Source of the DNA: Paludisphaera borealis
Lineage (GTDB): Bacteria > Planctomycetota > Planctomycetia > Isosphaerales > Isosphaeraceae
Length of the DNA: 64,000 nucleotides
Direction of reading: 5' to 3'
Assembly (NCBI RefSeq): GCF_001956985.1
Contig: NZ_CP019082.1
Span: 7,316,001 to 7,380,000 of the forward strand
Below, piece by piece: positions 8,820 to 17,457 of the stretch. The notes under the pieces were generated by a model. The model was not told the origin of the DNA. It searched no databases and worked only from the letters and a program-made list of their open reading frames with translations. A program made the position numbers and the translations under genes. Numbering within the stretch: position 1 is the stretch's first letter; every line of letters begins with the position of its first letter.

Positions 8820-10541
8820 TCAATCGTCCGCCGACCCGACCGCCGCCACCAGTTTCTTGATCGCCTCATCGATCCGCCGGCCGCCGACGTCGAAGAAGTC
8901 GTTGTGCTCGGCGCGGTCGACGATCAGCTTCGTGAGGGGGGACTTGGTCGCGGCGGCCAGGCGCTCGAACATCGAGAACGGGACCAGCGGATCGTTCCGG
9001 CCGTGGCCCAGCAGGACCGGGCAGGTCAGCTTGGGGATCTTGCTCAGGCTGTCGAACTTGTGCTTGAACAGGACTCCCGGCAGCGGCAGCGGCACGACGG
9101 CCCGCGACATCTCGCGCACGCTCGTGAACGTGCTGAACGCGAACAGCCCGGCGACCGGCTGCCGCGACGCCAGGTCGATCGCCACCGCCCCTCCCAGCGA
9201 CCAGCCTCCCGCGAAGATCTGATCGGAGCGGAAGCCTCGCGACATCAAATGCTGATAACAGGATTCGGCGGTCTCGCGGCAGCCGGCCTCGGAGGGCTTG
9301 CCGCCGCTCATCCCGTAACCCAGGTAATCGGGGATCAAGACGTTGAGCCCCAGCCGCCGGAAGCGGTCGAACTCGGCGGCGCTGTACGCCAGACACATGG
9401 CGTTGCCGTAGAAGTAGACGAGCGCCGGCCGTGAAGCCGGGTCGGGGTGCGCGCGGCCGTCGGCCTGGAGCGCCGGACCGTACAGCGCGACGACCTCGTC
9501 GCCGTGAGAGGTGGTCAACCGAGCCAGTTCCCCACCCGGCCCGGGACGCACCACCGCCTCGGGACGGCCCTGGGTCGCGGCGCCGGGGAAGATCATATTC
9601 GCCTGGAACGCATCCAGCACCCCTGGGCTCCTCTCGTCGTTCGCCACAAGCGCCTCAATCGCCTCGTCGATCCGCTGCCCGCCGACGTCGCAGAAATCGT
9701 TGTGGTCGGCGCGGTCGACGATCAGCTTCGACAGCGGCGCCTTCGTCGCGGCGGCCAGGCGCTCGTACATCGAGAACGGGACGATCGAATCGGCGCGGCC
9801 GTGGCCCAGCAGGACCGGGCAGGTCAGCTTGGAGATCTTGCTCAGGCTGTCGAACTTGTGCTTGAACAGGACTCCCGGCAGCGGCAGCGGCACGACGGCC
9901 CGCGACATCTCGCGCACGCTCGTGAACGTGCTGAACGCGAACAGCCCGGCGACCGGCTGCCGCGACGCCAGGTCGATCGCCACCGCCCCTCCCAGCGACC
10001 AGCCTCCCGCGAAGATCTGATCGGAGCGAAAGCCCCGCGACATCAAATGCTGATAACAGGATTCGGCGGTCTCGCGGCAGCCGGCCTCGGAGGGCTTGCC
10101 GCCGCTCATCCCGTAACCCAGGTAATCGGGGATCAAGACGTTGAGCCCCAGCCGCCGGAAGCGGTCGAACTCGGCGGCGCTGTACGCCAGGCACATGGCG
10201 TTGCCGTAGAAGTAGACGAGCGCCGGCCGCGAAGCCGGGTCGGGGTGCGCGCGGCCGTCGGCCTGGAGCGCCGGACCGTACAGCGCGACGACCTCGCCGC
10301 CGTGGGAGGTGGTCAACCGCGTCAGTTCCCCCCCCGGCCCGAGACGCGCCACCGACTCGGGACGGCCCTGAGTCGCGGCGCCAGGGAAGATGACGCTCGT
10401 CTGGAAGGTGTAAAGCACGGCGATATAGCCCGCGATCAGCACAAGAAGAAAAAAGGAAACTCGCATCACGACACGTCGAATCCGATGCAGCAAGCTGGAG
10501 GTCGGCGGTAAGGAAGCGGAATCTGGAGGCTTGATCGTCAT
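8820..10541 (-). CDS. Membrane-anchored alpha/beta hydrolase with two tandem near-identical hydrolase domains
   Basis: Start ATG at 10541 with GGTGGAG eight bases upstream; a GTG four codons earlier is less likely. The 573-residue protein has one N-terminal membrane helix (about residues 25-47), so both catalytic domains should be outside the cytoplasmic membrane. Each domain of roughly 245 residues has oxyanion region VYFYGNA, nucleophile elbow GGWSLGG (Ser182 and Ser448), an acid in LGHGRxD and a histidine in DRAxHNDF. They resemble BEM46/prolyl-peptidase-like serine hydrolases. The two halves are offset by exactly 798 bases (266 codons) and are almost identical over long stretches. The substrate is unknown. 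It lies between the transglutaminase-like gene and fmdB with short gaps. Confidence 0.88.
   Translation of the reverse strand: MTIKPPDSASLPPTSSLLHRIRRVVMRVSFFLLVLIAGYIAVLYTFQTSVIFPGAATQGRPESVARLGPGGELTRLTTSHGGEVVALYGPALQADGRAHPDPASRPALVYFYGNAMCLAYSAAEFDRFRRLGLNVLIPDYLGYGMSGGKPSEAGCRETAESCYQHLMSRGFRSDQIFAGGWSLGGAVAIDLASRQPVAGLFAFSTFTSVREMSRAVVPLPLPGVLFKHKFDSLSKISKLTCPVLLGHGRADSIVPFSMYERLAAATKAPLSKLIVDRADHNDFCDVGGQRIDEAIEALVANDERSPGVLDAFQANMIFPGAATQGRPEAVVRPGPGGELARLTTSHGDEVVALYGPALQADGRAHPDPASRPALVYFYGNAMCLAYSAAEFDRFRRLGLNVLIPDYLGYGMSGGKPSEAGCRETAESCYQHLMSRGFRSDQIFAGGWSLGGAVAIDLASRQPVAGLFAFSTFTSVREMSRAVVPLPLPGVLFKHKFDSLSKIPKLTCPVLLGHGRNDPLVPFSMFERLAAATKSPLTKLIVDRAEHNDFFDVGGRRIDEAIKKLVAAVGSADD
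8864..9597 (-). repeat. Direct repeat, copy encoding the C-terminal hydrolase domain
   Basis: In-frame tandem copy of 9662-10395 with a period of 798 bases. Stretches around 9050-9200 and 9210-9400 match the other copy almost base for base, including at third codon positions; the ends are more diverged. This suggests a recent duplication or continuing gene conversion. Confidence 0.9.
9662..10395 (-). repeat. Direct repeat, copy encoding the N-terminal hydrolase domain
   Basis: Partner of 8864-9597 within the same gene. The 64-base junction between the copies (9598-9661) encodes a short linker that replaces the membrane anchor found only before this copy. Confidence 0.9.
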
Positions 10542-10593
10542 GGCGAACTCCACCGTATCTCCGGCTCGACTGCCGCGCGTGTCACCAGGCCTA

Positions 10594-11301
10594 TCAGAGC
10601 GCCACGACCTGCACCGAAACTTCCAATCGATCCCAGGCGTTCGCCGGCCCTTGCCAGGAACCGGAGAGCGGGGAGGCCTTGTCGTGCTCGCGAGCCACCG
10701 CGACCGAGACGTGCTCGTCGCCGGCGAGCTTGTTGTTCGTGGGATCGAAGCCTCGCCAGCCCGCGCCTGGAATGTAGATCTCTGCCCAGGCGTGGGTCGC
10801 GCCGTGCTGGCCTTCGCCCATTTGAATGTAGCCGGTGACGAATCGCGCCCCGAACCCCCAGTGCCGGGCGGCCTCCATCATGAATACGGCGAAGTCGCGG
10901 CACGATCCCGTGCCCAGACCGAGCGTCTGGCAAGGAAGCTGGCCCCCCGGCTCCTCACGACGAACGTACTGGAACGCTTCGTAGATGCGCGTGTTCAGCT
11001 TGTTCAGGAGTTCGGAGGTGTTGACGAGATCGCCGGGGCTGTACAGGTCTCGGAGCCATTCTCGAAGCGCCGGGCCGTCGTGCGGATAACTAGGGAGTCG
11101 GTACGGGATGATCTCCACCTGCTCGCTCGCGTCGTACTGGAACGGGTAAGACTGAGCGGTGGGGTCGACGACGCAATCAATCTTGAGGCGTGAACTCTCG
11201 AGGTGGAGATCGTGGCCCTCGCGAGGCCTCAGCAGGGCGCGGTGGACGCCGAACGTGACCGGCTCGTGGTAATTGACGTGGGTGATGCGGATGCGTTTCA
11301 T
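10594..11301 (-). CDS. Transglutaminase-like cysteine protease superfamily protein
   Basis: The ATG at 11301 opens MKRIRITHVNYHEPV; a TTG five codons upstream is less likely. The 235-residue protein has an N-terminal beta region of the bacterial transglutaminase-N type. The catalytic core has the triad: Cys in GSCRDFAVF, His in THAWAEIYIPG and Asp in GFDPTNN. Family members are usually proteases or amidases rather than true transglutaminases. No signal peptide is visible, so it is probably cytoplasmic. It lies 58 bases after the glutaminase gene and 52 bases before the tandem hydrolase on the same strand, so the three are likely cotranscribed. Confidence 0.9.
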   Translation of the reverse strand: MKRIRITHVNYHEPVTFGVHRALLRPREGHDLHLESSRLKIDCVVDPTAQSYPFQYDASEQVEIIPYRLPSYPHDGPALREWLRDLYSPGDLVNTSELLNKLNTRIYEAFQYVRREEPGGQLPCQTLGLGTGSCRDFAVFMMEAARHWGFGARFVTGYIQMGEGQHGATHAWAEIYIPGAGWRGFDPTNNKLAGDEHVSVAVAREHDKASPLSGSWQGPANAWDRLEVSVQVVAL

Positions 11302-11359
11302 GGCGGACTCGTCCAATCCAATCGAGCTGAATGCGCGGCGAGAGACTCGTCATTCGAAG

Positions 11360-12346
11360 TCATCCGGCGGGGTTCGAGGCGAAGAGGTTCAGGCCCAACC
11401 GTTCGGAGAGGAACCTGGCCGCAAGCCGGCCCTTGACGCTGTTTCCGGAATCGTCCAGCAACGGCGCGAACGTACCCAGCCCGCCCTTCATCGGAGCGAC
11501 GGCGACCATCCCGCCACTGACGCCGCTCTTGCCGGGCAAGCCGGTCTCGTACAGCCAGTCGCCGGACTGTTCGTAAAGTCCGGCGGTCACCATGACGGCC
11601 AGAACGTGCTGGCAGTGGACGGCGTCGATGACGCGCTCCCCAGTCAGAGGATTCACCCCGCCGTTGGCCAGGGTGGCGGCCATCGCCGCCAGGTCCTTAG
11701 CGGTCACGTTCAGCGCGCACTGCCTGGTGTAAACGTCGGTCGCCTGGATCGGGTCGAAGTAAATGCGATCGTAGCCCTGAAGCAGCTTGGCGGCGCCCTG
11801 GTTCCGCTGGTTGGTAGCCGCCTCGGACTCGTACACCGCGTGGTTGAGCGTAAGGGGCCTGCCGGCGAAGCGCGACAGGCCCTCGTGGAGGAACCGCCAC
11901 TCGGCTTCGGCGGTCGCCCCCGGCGCGAGGCTGGCCGCCGCGATCGCCCCGGCGTTGACCATCGGGTTTGTCGTCCCATCCTTCGTCCGCTCGATGGCGA
12001 TCACCGAATTGAACGGCAGTCCGGTGCTGTTGACCCCGAGCTTCTCGCGAGCCTCGTCCTCGCCGACGGCCTGGCAGACCAGGGCGAACACGAACGGCTT
12101 GGACACGCTCTGGATCGAGAATTCGTAGTCCGAGTCTCCCGCGGCGAACGTGGCGCCCGAGGTGCCGATCATGCAAACGCCGAACAACGCGCCGGGCGTC
12201 GCGGCGAGAGCCGGGATGTAGTCCGCGACCTTCCCCTCGCTCACGGACTTGAACCGCTCGTGCGCTTCAACCGTCAAAGCCCTCGCGCGATCGGCGGCGG
12301 TCGAGGAACCCGTCAATCCGGAGGGGGAGTTCGTCGACATGGCCAA
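11360..12346 (-). CDS. glsA: Glutaminase
   Basis: Hydrolysis of L-glutamine to glutamate and ammonia. The protein has 328 residues and belongs to the serine-dependent beta-lactamase-fold glutaminase family. The SxxK-type catalytic motif is in SIQSVSKPF, followed by NAGAIA, the tyrosine region GYDRIYFDP and GLPGKSGVSGG. An ATG two codons inside (12340) is an equally possible start. It is the first gene of a minus-strand run ending in formamidase, so two ammonia-releasing amidases share a transcription direction. Confidence 0.93.
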   Translation of the reverse strand: MAMSTNSPSGLTGSSTAADRARALTVEAHERFKSVSEGKVADYIPALAATPGALFGVCMIGTSGATFAAGDSDYEFSIQSVSKPFVFALVCQAVGEDEAREKLGVNSTGLPFNSVIAIERTKDGTTNPMVNAGAIAAASLAPGATAEAEWRFLHEGLSRFAGRPLTLNHAVYESEAATNQRNQGAAKLLQGYDRIYFDPIQATDVYTRQCALNVTAKDLAAMAATLANGGVNPLTGERVIDAVHCQHVLAVMVTAGLYEQSGDWLYETGLPGKSGVSGGMVAVAPMKGGLGTFAPLLDDSGNSVKGRLAARFLSERLGLNLFASNPAG

Positions 12347-12667
12347 TGGAATCGCTTTCCCAATGACGGAAACGCCGCGATCGGCGGAGGAAATGGATTC
12401 GCCGTTGGATGGATGATAATCAAGGACCGAACGCCGGTCCAGCGGCGCGAGAGGGGCGCGTCGATCGACGGGGAAGCGCGAAAAGCCGAGCCGGCGCTAC
12501 GGTGGGGACCGTGGCGCGTCGGTCTCGGCTTGAAAGACGCAGTCCAGGCTTGTTGAAGAACGGAATGCGAATTCGGGTTGGAAGTCGTGGAGATCGGATT
12601 CAGGAGGGCGTACTCAGGCGGACTCCGGACCGAAGAGGTTCGACTCGACTCGTGGCGAACGAACGGC
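12347..12667. other. Intergenic gap between spoVG and glsA
   Basis: A 321-base gap with no convincing gene or terminator. Open frames here lack a ribosome-binding site and are shadows. A promoter for glsA is expected in this stretch, but I see no clear -35/-10 pair. Confidence 0.5.
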
Positions 12668-13324
12668 TCAAAGGCCGTTGCCGAACGAGGAGTCGTTGCG
12701 ATGATGATGGTGCTCCGAGGCGACGCCTTCGGGCGAGCTCTCCTTGCGAGGGGGAACGTGCGGCCCTCGGAGGACCGACTGACCACCCCGGGCGTGCTGG
12801 GTGTGGCCGCGAAGAGGCCCGCGGCGGAGCGGCGGTTCGCCACTCATGACCGGGTGCTGGGCGGTCGCGGCGTGGCTGTCGAACGGCACGTCGAAATCGT
12901 CGGTTTCGTAGTCGTCGTACCGCGAGACGTAGCCCGGCATCTTGGCCCGCTCGAGTTCCTCGGCGTAGGAGGCGAGCACGGCCGCCTGGATCTTCTCGCG
13001 ACACATCGAGTTGATCGGATGGGCGATGTCGGCGTGGAGCTTGGCGCGTCCATCGGCGTCGCGAAGGGCGCGGTTCTCGTCGAGCCGGCATCCGCACTGG
13101 TTGCAGAAACGGCTCCGCAGGTGGTTCTTGGTGCCGCAGTTGTGGCAGCGGTCGGTCAGCTTGCGCGAGGGCATGGCGACGAAGAAGCCTTTGGCGCCCT
13201 CGATGATCTTCAAGTCCCGGATGACAAACATGTCGTCGAACGTGATGCTGCAGAAGGCCTGCAACCGTTCGTTGCTGCCCGAGTTGTCTTCCATGAGCTT
13301 GATGCGAACTTCGGTGATCTCCAC
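12668..13324 (-). CDS. spoVG: SpoVG-family protein with inserted zinc ribbon and long C-terminal tail
   Basis: The N-terminus [11 protein letters not shown], the strand [20 protein letters not shown] and the helix start [15 protein letters not shown] form the SpoVG fold. SpoVG proteins are small nucleic-acid-binding regulators of about 85-100 residues; this one has 218. About 35 residues are inserted between AMPSRK and DIAHPINS and carry two CxxC knuckles (CHNCG and CNQCG), a zinc ribbon. After the fold, about 100 C-terminal residues are charged, disordered-looking and histidine-rich near the end. It follows ispE by 31 bases on the same strand, echoing the ispE-purR-yabJ-spoVG order of Bacillus. 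A DNA- or RNA-binding regulatory role is inferred from the family. Confidence 0.85.
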   Translation of the reverse strand: MEITEVRIKLMEDNSGSNERLQAFCSITFDDMFVIRDLKIIEGAKGFFVAMPSRKLTDRCHNCGTKNHLRSRFCNQCGCRLDENRALRDADGRAKLHADIAHPINSMCREKIQAAVLASYAEELERAKMPGYVSRYDDYETDDFDVPFDSHAATAQHPVMSGEPPLRRGPLRGHTQHARGGQSVLRGPHVPPRKESSPEGVASEHHHHRNDSSFGNGL

Positions 13325-13355
13325 AGCCGGTACTCCTTTACGAGGCGTTCTCTGC

Positions 13356-14234
13356 TCAGGGGCCGCAGGTCACGGCCCGGACCCATCCTAGTCCGAGCGG
13401 CTTGAGGACGTCCGCGGCGCGATCGGCCGCGGCGGAATCACGGCCGAGCCCAAAATAGGCTGAGCCGCTACCACTCATCAAGGACCCGCACAAGAGCGAG
13501 TCCAGGCTCGCCAGAGCGTCGCGCACCCCGATCAATTCGGGGCGAAGCGTCTCGGCGACGGGTTGAAGCCGGTTGAACAGGCTTCGACCCAGCTCCACCG
13601 GCCCTCCATGGGCCAGGGCGTCCAGAACCGGTCCGATCGTCCTGGGATTTTCGGGCGGTCGCAGACGTCGATACACGTCGACCGTGCTCAGGCCGACGGG
13701 GGGGACGATCAACACGAAATGGAGAGGGACCGAGAGGGATACGGCCTCCACCAGCTCGCCCCGACCGCGACAGACCGCCGCCGGTGCATGCAGGAAGAAA
13801 GCCACGTCGCTGCCGATCTCGCCAGCCATCGCGTCGAGCCGTCCGGGAGAGGTCCCAAGGTTCCAGAGCCGATCCAGGGCCGTCAGCGTCGCCGCCGCGT
13901 CGCTCGATCCGCCGCCCAGGCCCGCCTGAGCCGGTATCGCCTTTTTGAGGCTGATCCGCGCTCCGGACGTGCATCCGGTCAACACCCTGAGAAGCTCGGC
14001 CGCCTTGACCACGAGGTTGCGGCCGTCGACCGGCAAACTCGGATCGTCGCATTCCAGCACGATCGCCCCCGACGCCTCGTCGCGGACGGTCAGCACGTCG
14101 AACAGATCGACGGCCGCCATCAACGATTCGATGTCGTGGTAATCGTCGGGCCTTCGCTTCAGAACCTCAAGGTACAGGTTTAACTTCGCCGGCGCGAGGA
14201 CTTCCACGCCCCCGGCGATCGAACGGACGATCAT
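13356..14234 (-). CDS. ispE: 4-diphosphocytidyl-2-C-methyl-D-erythritol kinase
   Basis: GHMP kinase of the MEP isoprenoid pathway that phosphorylates CDP-ME. Length 292 is typical. The substrate-binding start is [11 protein letters not shown], the ATP loop is [17 protein letters not shown], and the C-terminal glycine-rich motif is [12 protein letters not shown]. It is the first gene of the ispE-spoVG pair. A promoter should lie in the long upstream gap but is not obvious. Confidence 0.95.
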   Translation of the reverse strand: MIVRSIAGGVEVLAPAKLNLYLEVLKRRPDDYHDIESLMAAVDLFDVLTVRDEASGAIVLECDDPSLPVDGRNLVVKAAELLRVLTGCTSGARISLKKAIPAQAGLGGGSSDAAATLTALDRLWNLGTSPGRLDAMAGEIGSDVAFFLHAPAAVCRGRGELVEAVSLSVPLHFVLIVPPVGLSTVDVYRRLRPPENPRTIGPVLDALAHGGPVELGRSLFNRLQPVAETLRPELIGVRDALASLDSLLCGSLMSGSGSAYFGLGRDSAAADRAADVLKPLGLGWVRAVTCGP

Positions 14235-15181
14235 CGGCCCAACACTCCTTCATCCCTCGCCGACCGCATTGCGGCCGACCCGGAAAGGCGAGCCTCGCCT
14301 TGATCGACGATTCCCAAAAAACCTACCGCCGAGGCCGCTCTTCGTACGATTAAGTGTGATGAGCGGTCGTGGTTTTGCAAAGCCGGTTTTCCTCGTCGTT
14401 CGTCGCTCTTCCGAGCCCCGTTCTGCGGTCGTTCTATCCCCTCGTGCGATTCCTCGCAAGATCGAAAAATCATTAAAGTCGGAATCGCCCTAAGTTTGGC
14501 GACGGACCATTTTTACCTTTTTTCAAAGCCGTCCCAACGCCCTCGTTTCGCCCTTGTTTTCCGAGCCCGAATCGCCTATTCGCGAGCCCTTCCGCCTAAG
14601 GTTGCATCGGCCTTTTCTCGGCCCTCGACGCCCGCCTCGACTCCCCCCTCCCCCAAGACGTTCCGTCGCCCGCCGACGGCCTCTCCGAACGCTCGGTCGA
14701 TACGCATCCGCTCCGAGTCTTAAAAAATGCGTGATCCCTCGGTCGCAAGGTATTGACGAATGAACGAGCCATCGATGAAAATCTCCTAACTTACTCGTTC
14801 TCGGAAGCCGGCCGAATCCATCGTCGTCCACCGAGGAGACGCATCGGGCACCATCTCTCCTTGCCCGAGCGTGCGAAGGTTCGACGATTCCCCCTTGAGA
14901 GTCATCGAAACATGCTTGCGGGATCCATCCGATTCCAGGCTCCTCGTGGCCCGGGCGACGGCCATTGGGATCATCGGCTGCGCCCAGAACCCCGCGTCCA
15001 ATGAGCCTCTCCTCCCGAACCCAGCCCCCACCGGTCGCGACGTAGCGTCCGGCACAAAGGTCCAGGGTGTTTCCGACCTCGCCGCACAGCCCCCTCTCGG
15101 CGGTGCCGCGAAGCAAGCGCAAGCCTCTCTTCCGCCTCTTGATCTCGCCATCCCTTCCCTCGTCTTCAGGAACCCAAGCTC
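14235..15181. other. Long divergent intergenic region between ispE and the DUF1559 gene
   Basis: A 947-base stretch less GC-biased than its surroundings, especially around 14330-14530 and 14700-14800, with A- and T-runs. No frame shows coding character together with a ribosome-binding site and recognisable protein sequence. A TTGACG at 14753-14758 could be a -35 box, but its -10 partner is poor. Promoters for both flanking genes must lie here. Confidence 0.5.
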
Positions 15182-16282
15182 ATGGTGCTTCAACGAATTG
15201 GAAGAAGCCGCGGCCGTGGCTTCACGCTGATCGAGCTCCTGGTCGTGATCGCGATCATCGCCGTCCTGATCGCGCTTTTGCTCCCCGCGGTTCAGTCGGC
15301 CCGTGAAGCGGCCCGCCGCGCGCAATGTACGAACAACCTCAAGCAGATGGCTCTGGCGGCGCTGACCTTCGAGTCGACCTACAGCGAGCTTCCGCCGGGA
15401 TGCGCCCCGAACCCGCCCGGCGGCGGCGGCCGGGCGAATGTTCAGGCGTTGATCCTGCCGTTCATCGAGGGAGGCAACACCTACAACGCGTTCAATTTCT
15501 CCGTGAGTATGAACACCTACGGCGCCTCGTCACTCAACAACACGGCCCAGACGCAGATCGTCTCCGTATACAACTGCCCGTCCGACGGCGCGAGCGCTCG
15601 GTTCGTCGCGGCGCCCGGAACGGAACTCGGCTATTCGAACTACATGGCCAGCCTGGGCGGCACCGCCAGCCAGTATTTCGGCGGCACGTACGGCTACGAA
15701 GAAACCAACAGCGCCTACCTGGGGGCGTTCAACGTCCAGCTCAACGAAACCGCGAAGGTGAACACCCCCGATTATCAGAAGGTCACCAGCCGCACGCAGA
15801 TGTCGGTCTTCACCGACGGCACGTCGAACACCGGGATGTTCGCCGAGACCACGAAGTCGCACTACATCGGCGCGTCCAGCTCAGCCTCGACCTCGGGGAG
15901 AACGCCCTACTCGATCGACATGGTGTACTACGAGACTTCGGGCCCCACCTGGAGCAACCAGGTCATCGACCCTCAATGTTCCAACTGGGACAACTCCCAG
16001 GTGTACTGGTTGATCCAATATCGGGGCGGCCAATACTACCGCTGGCTGCCGATGACCACCAATTACACCCACACGATCACCCCGAATTACAAGGCCAACG
16101 ACTGCGGCAACGATACGTTCTACGCCTCCCACCAGGCCGCGCGAAGCTACCACCCCGGCGGCGCCAATACGGCGTTCTGCGACGGCTCGGTCCACTTCAT
16201 CAAGGATTCGATCAACCCCCGGACCTGGTTCGCCCTCGGCACCCGCGCCGGCGGCGAGGTCGTCAGCAGCGACGCGTACTGA
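15182..16282 (+). CDS. DUF1559 domain protein with type IV pilin-like N-terminus
   Basis: A 366-residue protein with a prepilin signature: a basic leader, then [21 protein letters not shown], where cleavage is expected after the G and Glu is at mature +5. This is followed by [16 protein letters not shown], which opens the planctomycete DUF1559 (SBP_bac_10) family. The C-terminal family motif is in [19 protein letters not shown]. Such proteins are thought to be exported by type II secretion or pilus-like machinery. Paralogues are usually numerous; another lies at 56597-57580. The ATG at 15182 is the only start before the leader. A small lipoprotein gene follows after a repeat element. Confidence 0.93.
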   Translation: MVLQRIGRSRGRGFTLIELLVVIAIIAVLIALLLPAVQSAREAARRAQCTNNLKQMALAALTFESTYSELPPGCAPNPPGGGGRANVQALILPFIEGGNTYNAFNFSVSMNTYGASSLNNTAQTQIVSVYNCPSDGASARFVAAPGTELGYSNYMASLGGTASQYFGGTYGYEETNSAYLGAFNVQLNETAKVNTPDYQKVTSRTQMSVFTDGTSNTGMFAETTKSHYIGASSSASTSGRTPYSIDMVYYETSGPTWSNQVIDPQCSNWDNSQVYWLIQYRGGQYYRWLPMTTNYTHTITPNYKANDCGNDTFYASHQAARSYHPGGANTAFCDGSVHFIKDSINPRTWFALGTRAGGEVVSSDAY

Positions 16283-16297
16283 TCTTCGAACCCTAGC

Positions 16298-16526
16298 GCG
16301 GTTTGCATTTGAGTTGCACGCGGGCCGAGGCCGAATTCCCTTCTCCCCTTGCGGGAGAAGGTGCCCCGCAGGGGCGGATGAGGGGTTCTTCGATCGCCTT
16401 GGCGTCCGAGGAATTCCTATGATTCACCCCTCATCCGGTCGTTCCGGCCACCTTCTCCCGCAAGGGGAGAAGGCATGCTCGCAACGTCCTGTTTTGATTG
16501 TTGTATGCAACCCGAATGCAAACCGC
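16298..16526. repeat. Palindromic MITE-like element with terminal and internal inverted repeats
   Basis: The outer arms (16298-16318 and 16506-16526) are inverted repeats matching at 19 of 21 bases. Inside them the CCTTCTCCCC...GGGAGAAGG block and the CGGATGAGGGGT block recur in inverted order on both sides of a centre near 16405. The whole can fold into one long hairpin of about 229 bases. It encodes nothing and has no transposase. Similar CCTTCTCCC/CCCTCATCC repeats are dispersed in many bacterial genomes, which is general knowledge not checked here. Confidence 0.8.
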
Positions 16527-16532
16527 CCTCGC

Positions 16533-16610
16533 GTGGTTTGCTTTCGGATCGCATCATGCGGGCCGGCGCCGAACTCCCTTCACCCTTGAGGGAGAAGGCA
16601 TGCTCGCGGC
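16533..16610. repeat. Partial second copy of the palindromic element
   Basis: Diverged direct copy of the left arm of the element just upstream. The order is the same: GTGGTTTGC-type outer arm, CGGGCCG-CGCCGAA spacer, and CCCTTCACCC...GGGAGAAGG hairpin. It ends in GCATGCTCGC, a sequence also found at the right inner edge of the first element (about 16473). Confidence 0.65.
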
Positions 16611-16734
16611 AGCTTTTCTTGATAGCCGCCCACGACCCGACTGTAGACCGCGCTGGACGAGTGAACCCGCAGAAGGGGCGGCGCATGCCCCTTCCGTCGT
16701 TTTCTTTCTCCTATTTAATCATCGAGATTGGACC

Positions 16735-17205
16735 ATGACATTATCCCGTTTGGCTTACGGATTCGCGTTCATCGTGGGTCTGGCCGTGGCGGCCCCCGGC
16801 TGCGGCTCATCGGGCGCGAGCCGCTCTGAGGCGCCCACGCAGGCAGCCCTGGCGCTTGAGGACATCGACAGTTTCTTGCGGATGCACAAGAAGGGGGGCA
16901 AGCCCGCCCCGAAGTCGATCAAGGACCTGGCTCCGATGGAAAACGGCTTCCCTCAAGCCTACATGGGACTCCAGGCGGGAGCCGTGGTGGTCTACTGGGG
17001 GGTGGACTTCGACCCGACCGACTCCAAGACCGTCGTGGCCTATGAGAAGACGGCCCCCGAGAGCGGCGGCGAAGTCCTGATGCGCGACGGCTCGACCGTC
17101 AAGATGACCGCCGAGGAGTTCAAGGCCGCCCCCAAGCCCGCCGAAGGCAAGTTGTCGACCGAAGTCGACGCCAAGTCCGCCAAGAAAACCGCCTCGAAAA
17201 AGTAA
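16735..17205 (+). CDS. Small putative lipoprotein
   Basis: Start ATG at 16735 in GACCATGAC; the frame is open further upstream, but that part runs through the repeat element. The 156-residue protein has a hydrophobic N-terminal helix (FAFIVGLAVAAPGC) whose Cys fits a relaxed lipobox, so lipid anchoring outside the membrane is likely. The middle (residues 40-130) resembles small planctomycete companions of DUF1559 proteins. The C-terminus is Lys/Ala-rich. Function unknown. The pairing with the DUF1559 gene upstream matches the second pair at 56133-57580. Confidence 0.7.
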   Translation: MTLSRLAYGFAFIVGLAVAAPGCGSSGASRSEAPTQAALALEDIDSFLRMHKKGGKPAPKSIKDLAPMENGFPQAYMGLQAGAVVVYWGVDFDPTDSKTVVAYEKTAPESGGEVLMRDGSTVKMTAEEFKAAPKPAEGKLSTEVDAKSAKKTASKK

Positions 17206-17224
17206 CCTCCCCTCGCTGCAAGCC

Positions 17225-17255
17225 CGAGGTTCCCGGCCCGACCCCGGGAACCTCG
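17225..17255 (+). terminator. Hairpin after the lipoprotein gene
   Basis: A perfect 12-bp stem (CGAGGTTCCCGG with its complement) with a 7-base loop, 20 bases after the stop codon. There is no T-tract, so it may slow transcription or protect mRNA ends rather than terminate strongly. Confidence 0.6.
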
Positions 17256-17457
17256 ATCTCCCGATCGGCTCCTCTCCCCCCTCCCCAGATCCCCCGTCTC
17301 ACCTCAAGCATCGCGGCCGGCGAGCCGCCGATCGTGCGTTTGCGTCGTCGTACGTTCCTTATCCTTGGCGTTGTTGGGTTTGCGTTGTCGGCGGAGGGAT
17401 GATCGAGTAATCTGTTGTGGAGGGGTTTCGACGACGGGGCGAGGAGGTCTGGCAGCG

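Noticed and set aside
14523-15122. Minus-strand 199-codon frame in the gap upstream of the DUF1559 gene
   Set aside because: Arg/Gly-rich, no ribosome-binding site and no recognisable fold; the region looks noncoding.
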